64,000 nt of DNA from contig NC_092583.1 in NCBI RefSeq assembly GCF_037975245.1, forward strand, positions 10,576,764 through 10,640,763, read 5' to 3'. The notes beneath the pieces were generated by a model, which saw only the letters and a list, made by a program, of their open reading frames with translations, was not told the DNA's origin and ran no database searches. Made by a program: the position numbers and the translations under genes. The DNA is from Apostichopus japonicus (lineage: Eukaryota > Echinodermata > Holothuroidea > Aspidochirotida > Stichopodidae). Within the stretch, counting starts at the first letter, position 1; the number at the start of each line of letters is the position of its first letter. This document shows positions 61,101-64,000 of the stretch, in pieces.

Positions 61101-64000
61101 CGGTGAAATTCTCGTTGTTGGAAACCATCTCCTGTGCTCTATTTGCATTGACAATTTTTTCACTCTCAGCTCTTGTTCTCAAGTCTGGCATGCCCTTCGT
61201 ATCTCTTAGATCTGTGTCAACCTTTTCCACTTCGATCCTGTCGGAAGCCGATTGGGAAGGTAACTGTCTGGTGAACGTTGCACCTTCCTCTTCGAGTAAT
61301 TGTTCAAAACCAAAAGCATAACTTATGTCACTTGAGGTCACCGTCGCAAAATTTCTTCCGCCCGTGAATCTCCCTTCGTTGACGACCAACGAGGACCGGT
61401 CGTCCTCCTCCGTTGGGCTATCTGGGGAATACTTATCGGACGCTTCAAATGATAATACCATTTCAGTGGGACGGGTTGGAGCAGGGGGTGGTGGTGGTGG
61501 CGGAGCATCATCTTCATCACTGCTGTTCTCTTCCTCTTCCTCCTCAGCTCCACCTTCTGTCCTGACTTGATCCTTGGGAGATGTAGCTCCATCCTCTTGG
61601 GGTGTACTCACCACACCCATCTCCTCTTCATTCCCAGAGATTTCTGATTGGTTTTCTACTTCCTCCTTCGCCTGTTCATCATTTGTTGCATCAAGTGATT
61701 CTATTTCTCTCTCTGGGCTAGATGGGATACTGTCCTCTGACCTGACAGCATCCATGGAATCATCGCTGATATCCATAGCAACCTCTGTAATGTCATCTGG
61801 TTGCTCACGAGGCTTATCTCCGGTCAAATGAACCTGCGTATTCTTTACTGCTTCATGAGGACTATCTTCGCTTCGCTTCTGAAGCTTCAAGTTTGATACC
61901 ACTTGAGCCTTGTGATCGTTAGGTCCTGCTTCAGGCTTCAATGTCGTCTGAAAGTTTATTGGGGACAAAAATCCTCTCTCGACATCATTGACACTCTTAA
62001 ATGATACTCCACTCTTTTCCTTTTCTACTTCTTTGCTTGCAAAAGACTTTGGGAGAGTCTTGCCCAACTTTGAGTCTATTGTTAAGGCAACTGGTATCCT
62101 CAGTATGGGAATTTTAGTGGCAGCGGCTGAGGGGGGAAACTGAGGACTGGCAGTTGCAAAGCTGCTAATAAATTTACCTCTATTGCTCTCAGAGGAGTTC
62201 CCATCCTCCCTTCCAACTCCTGTCTCTACATCCCCTTTGTGCTCATCCCTCATGCTTGTCTCTGCTGACATTGTTGCATTCTCTCCACTACAATCTGCCT
62301 CTTCGGGTGTTCTTTCCTCATTTAAAGAATCCGTCTTAGCATCTCCAAAAATGTCCATAAATAATTCTTCATTAAGATCTACTTTCACAGAGGGGTCTCT
62401 TGTCATCTCCTGTTTCTCAGATATTTCTGTCGTTTCCATGATTGGTTTATCTTCCTTAACGACTGCCTCTGTAGATCCCTTGTCCGCCTTCTCTTCCTTC
62501 TTTTCCTCTTCCACTAATGATGACCTATCATCTGTCTCTGTCCTCTCCACAAGAGTCTCCAAAATTTTGTCATCTTTCGGGACTTCCATCTCCTCTTCAA
62601 TGACTTTGTTGACGTCGTCTTGTTCCTGCCTCTTCTCCTTTGTGTCTTGTTGCTTCTTGCTCTTTCTGTCCTTCTCATCCTCTGAGTCACTGCCTTTGGA
62701 AGGGCTCTTTTTCCTCTTGGTAGAAGAATTTTCTCTGTGATGCCTCCTCTCCCTAGATGACTCTCTCCTCTCTGATGAATCTCTTCTTTTGGACTTTCTG
62801 TGTGATCTCCCATCTGGTTCTTCATCCGAATCAGCTCTCTCCAATGAGTTACCTCTCCTCCTGTCTAATGATCTCTCCTCTGAATTTTCACAACCTTTGC
62901 TTTTCCTTGAATCCCTTCCTTTCTCTTGGTCTGTTGAGCTCCCTCGCCGTCCAATTCTTTCCCTTGACTTCCCCCTTCCTTCCAGGGATTTACCTCTTCT
63001 CCTCTCCTGCGAGTTTTCTCTGCTTCGATCTCGGGACTGCCTGCCTCTCACTCTTTGGTGTGACCTTTCTCGTGATCTGTCCCGGCTCCGATCCTGCTGC
63101 AATCTATCTTTGCTTGGATCCCCTGACCTATCTCTACTTTGATCCCGTGATCGATCTTTGCTACGGACCTGTGATCTATCTCTGCTTCGGTCCCGCGACC
63201 TATCTCTGCTTCGATCCCGCGACCTATCTCTGCTTCGATCCCGCAATCTATCTCTGCTTCGATCCGTCGACCTATCTCTGCTTCGATCCCGCAATCTATC
63301 TCTGCTTCGATCCCACGACCTATCTCTGCTTCGTTCCCGTGACCGGTCCCGGCTATGGTCTCTTTTTGAGTGGCTTGATTCTTCTCTATCCAAGGAATCT
63401 CCCTTCCTGTTTTTGGTACTATGTGATGTGTCTCTCTTATCATCGTAGCTCTGATCTCGTTTTGATTCACTGCTACCGTCCAATGAACAACCTCTCTTTC
63501 TATGAATGGTACCCGATCGAGACTTATCTCTTGGCTCATCCTCTTTCCCTTCAGAAGAGCTTCTCCTTCTTTTGCGATGGTCATGAGAATGCTCCCTGGT
63601 TTCATCTTCCTTTGCTTTTGCAGTTTCTTTATGACTCTGCTTATCTAGTCCTTCTGTTTTTGTTGGATGTCTCTCTTCTGCTTCTCGCTTCCCATCCTCT
63701 GTTTTGTCCTCGGTATGGCCTCCCTCTTCTTTTTCCTTCAGCCTCTCTCTCCACCTCTCTCTTGAAACTTCATCCTCTTCACCTGTCCCAGTCTCCATAG
63801 CAATATCTGGCTCCTCAGATGTCCCTCTCTTTGTTTCACTGCGATGTTCTGGTTTGCTCCCCATTTCTTCCATTTCAGATTTCACTTTTTCAGCCAGCTC
63901 CAGGGATGATGTATTTTCAGCTATTGCTTTACTTTCATCTTGGTTCAAACCTACACCTCCTCGTCTATGCGATGCCCTGTCAGTTTTCTCCTCGGCAGAG
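44955..64000 (-). CDS. SETD2: SETD2, histone H3 lysine-36 methyltransferase (5' end outside window)
   Basis: Nuclear enzyme that trimethylates H3K36 behind elongating RNA polymerase II. Eighteen visible coding exons: 59726->64000, 59080-59208, 58515-58566, 57856-57932, 56768-56891, 56138-56215, 55333-55430, 54117-54249, 53075-53215, 52649-52759, 51597-52310, 49801-51258, 49110-49301, 48606-48737, 47698-47825, 46686-46857, 46027-46128, 44955-45110 (TGA). They sum to 8272 nt, about 2757 codons, already a little longer than the vertebrate protein (about 2560). Domain order AWS, SET, post-SET, low-charge linker, WW, SRI is exactly that of SETD2 and not of NSD or ASH1 proteins, which lack WW and SRI. 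All splice sites are GT-AG and phases agree throughout. The frame is still open at the right edge, so the N-terminus and promoter are missing. Confidence 0.97.
45180..45660. repeat. About 122-bp tandem repeat, four units
   Basis: Units contain ATATGAATATTCAGATATAC, then CAGCTGCAACGTGCACTTAC and GGTCACTGTTTCT. They lie in the last SETD2 intron, starting 70 bp past the final exon. Confidence 0.85.
46686..47825 (-). other. SETD2: SETD2 WW domain exons
   Basis: Exons 47698-47825 and 46686-46857 join inside the WW domain: [19 protein letters not shown], then QTQWDPPEW. Both tryptophans and the central aromatic block are present. The next residues, [10 protein letters not shown], are also conserved in SETD2. 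The donor at 46,685 is preferred over a GT seven bases earlier in the transcript because only it keeps phase with the SRI exon. Confidence 0.95.
46883..47225. repeat. Composite of two dispersed segments
   Basis: 46,883-47,050 nearly matches 38,510-38,670 in the same orientation. About 47,065-47,225 matches 34,975-35,420 in reverse orientation but without the MITE there. It lies in a SETD2 intron. Confidence 0.8.
47866..47945. repeat. Short GGACAAAA/GAAATGG tandem repeat
   Basis: Irregular purine-rich repeat with units such as GGACGAAATGG and AAGGACAAAA, just upstream of the WW exon acceptor side. Confidence 0.7.
49801..51258 (-). other. SETD2: SETD2 linker exon, mixed-charge and Met/Pro/Gln-rich
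   Basis: Begins EIYRIPKK, conserved in SETD2. About 75 residues of alternating Arg-Asp follow (about 50,995-51,230), then a charged helix ([18 protein letters not shown]) like the conserved one in vertebrates. After that come a Met/Pro/His-rich region and a poly-Gln run (50,119-50,167). Confidence 0.93.
52815..53110. repeat. About 110-bp tandem repeat copying a SETD2 exon end
   Basis: Three units share GTAGACTTTA...AACTTACTTGTAATRTTTTC. The unit at the right overlaps the true 3' end and donor of exon 53075-53215; the two others duplicate the last 26 or so coding bases plus the donor within the downstream intron. Confidence 0.8.
53790..53985. repeat. Probable dispersed repeat
   Basis: Contains CAATTTGACCCCTGGTGACC, TCTTGAGATATTGTGTTTAC and a CACA-rich end. 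The style resembles units of the insertion at 27,416-28,605, but borders cannot be seen here. Confidence 0.35.
54704..54778. repeat. Perfect 24-bp inverted repeat, 27-nt loop
   Basis: 54,704-54,727 and 54,755-54,778 are exact reverse complements (core TGCAAACTGTTAGAG), in a SETD2 intron. A short foldback element or small-RNA-type hairpin. Confidence 0.9.
54780..55190. repeat. About 110-bp tandem repeat with internal inverted motifs
   Basis: Four diverged units built from AAACATTTTGCAGAAAATTG, GTTCAATTGCTC and GAAGTGAACAATTGAAC. CAATTG palindromes make each unit self-complementary. In a SETD2 intron. Confidence 0.85.
57285..57515 (+). mobile_element. Complete tRNA-derived SINE
   Basis: Head with box A GTTAGCTCAGTGGTTAACG and box B AAGTTCGAGTCACTCCC, then a body with GTCCAGTTACAGAGTTGTTG and a tail ending AGGAGGATCTAAAA plus CATA repeats. 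Headless relatives lie at 11,555-11,730 and 39,125-39,240. Confidence 0.8.
59726..64000 (-). other. SETD2: SETD2 giant N-terminal exon
   Basis: At least 1425 codons without a stop, reaching the window edge; vertebrate SETD2 also has one very large early exon. The protein is predicted disordered. It has a long Arg-Ser/Arg-Asp repeat tract (about 63,060-63,370), acidic Glu-rich stretches, a poly-proline run (61,481-61,506) and a conserved end, [20 protein letters not shown], that leads into the AWS domain. Confidence 0.93.

Noticed and set aside
62757-63800. 347-codon plus-strand frame with Leu/Tyr/Cys repeats
   Set aside because: Antisense of the Arg-Ser/Asp tract of SETD2; repetition comes from the sense strand.
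44955-64000. NSD- or ASH1-type methyltransferase
   Set aside because: These share AWS and SET but lack the WW and SRI domains that are intact here.

Overview
The window is animal nuclear DNA: intron-rich genes with canonical GT-AG splice sites, tRNA-derived SINEs, many small terminal-inverted-repeat elements and long AT microsatellites. Gene content (a CYP3-clan P450 pair and a SETD2 orthologue with the full AWS-SET-post-SET-WW-SRI order) and repeat style suggest a marine invertebrate deuterostome, perhaps an echinoderm. That assignment is an inference. All gene models below were built by hand from reading frame, splice sites and phase continuity.

Left half (1-30,578): two tandem copies of a block of about 12.9 kb (1-12,920 and 17,670-30,578), each carrying a minus-strand CYP3-like cytochrome P450. 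Copy B is complete in the window: 12 exons, 528 codons plus stop, with the C-terminal exon at 17,542-17,628. Copy A lacks only that last exon, which should lie about 40-130 bp beyond the left edge. Since duplicating, the copies have taken different insertions. They also differ in a 5-bp indel at the start codon (A), a loss of about 37 bp covering a splice acceptor (B), and a 27-bp minisatellite that went from about 6 to about 25 units.

Middle (31,544-41,957): two unrecognised genes of five and six coding exons stand head to head (minus 31,544-35,704; plus 37,208-41,957) and probably share a 1.5-kb promoter region. Their introns hold several hAT-like MITEs with readable 8-bp target duplications and a truncated duplicate of a coding exon.

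Right half (44,955-64,000): a SETD2 orthologue on the minus strand, convergent with the plus-strand gene. Eighteen coding exons are visible, including a giant N-terminal exon that runs off the right edge, so the start is outside the window. It would trimethylate H3K36 during RNA polymerase II elongation. Two long Arg/Asp/Ser-rich tracts stand out.

No CRISPR array, operon, rRNA or convincing functional tRNA gene was seen; the tRNA-like sequences look like SINE heads.
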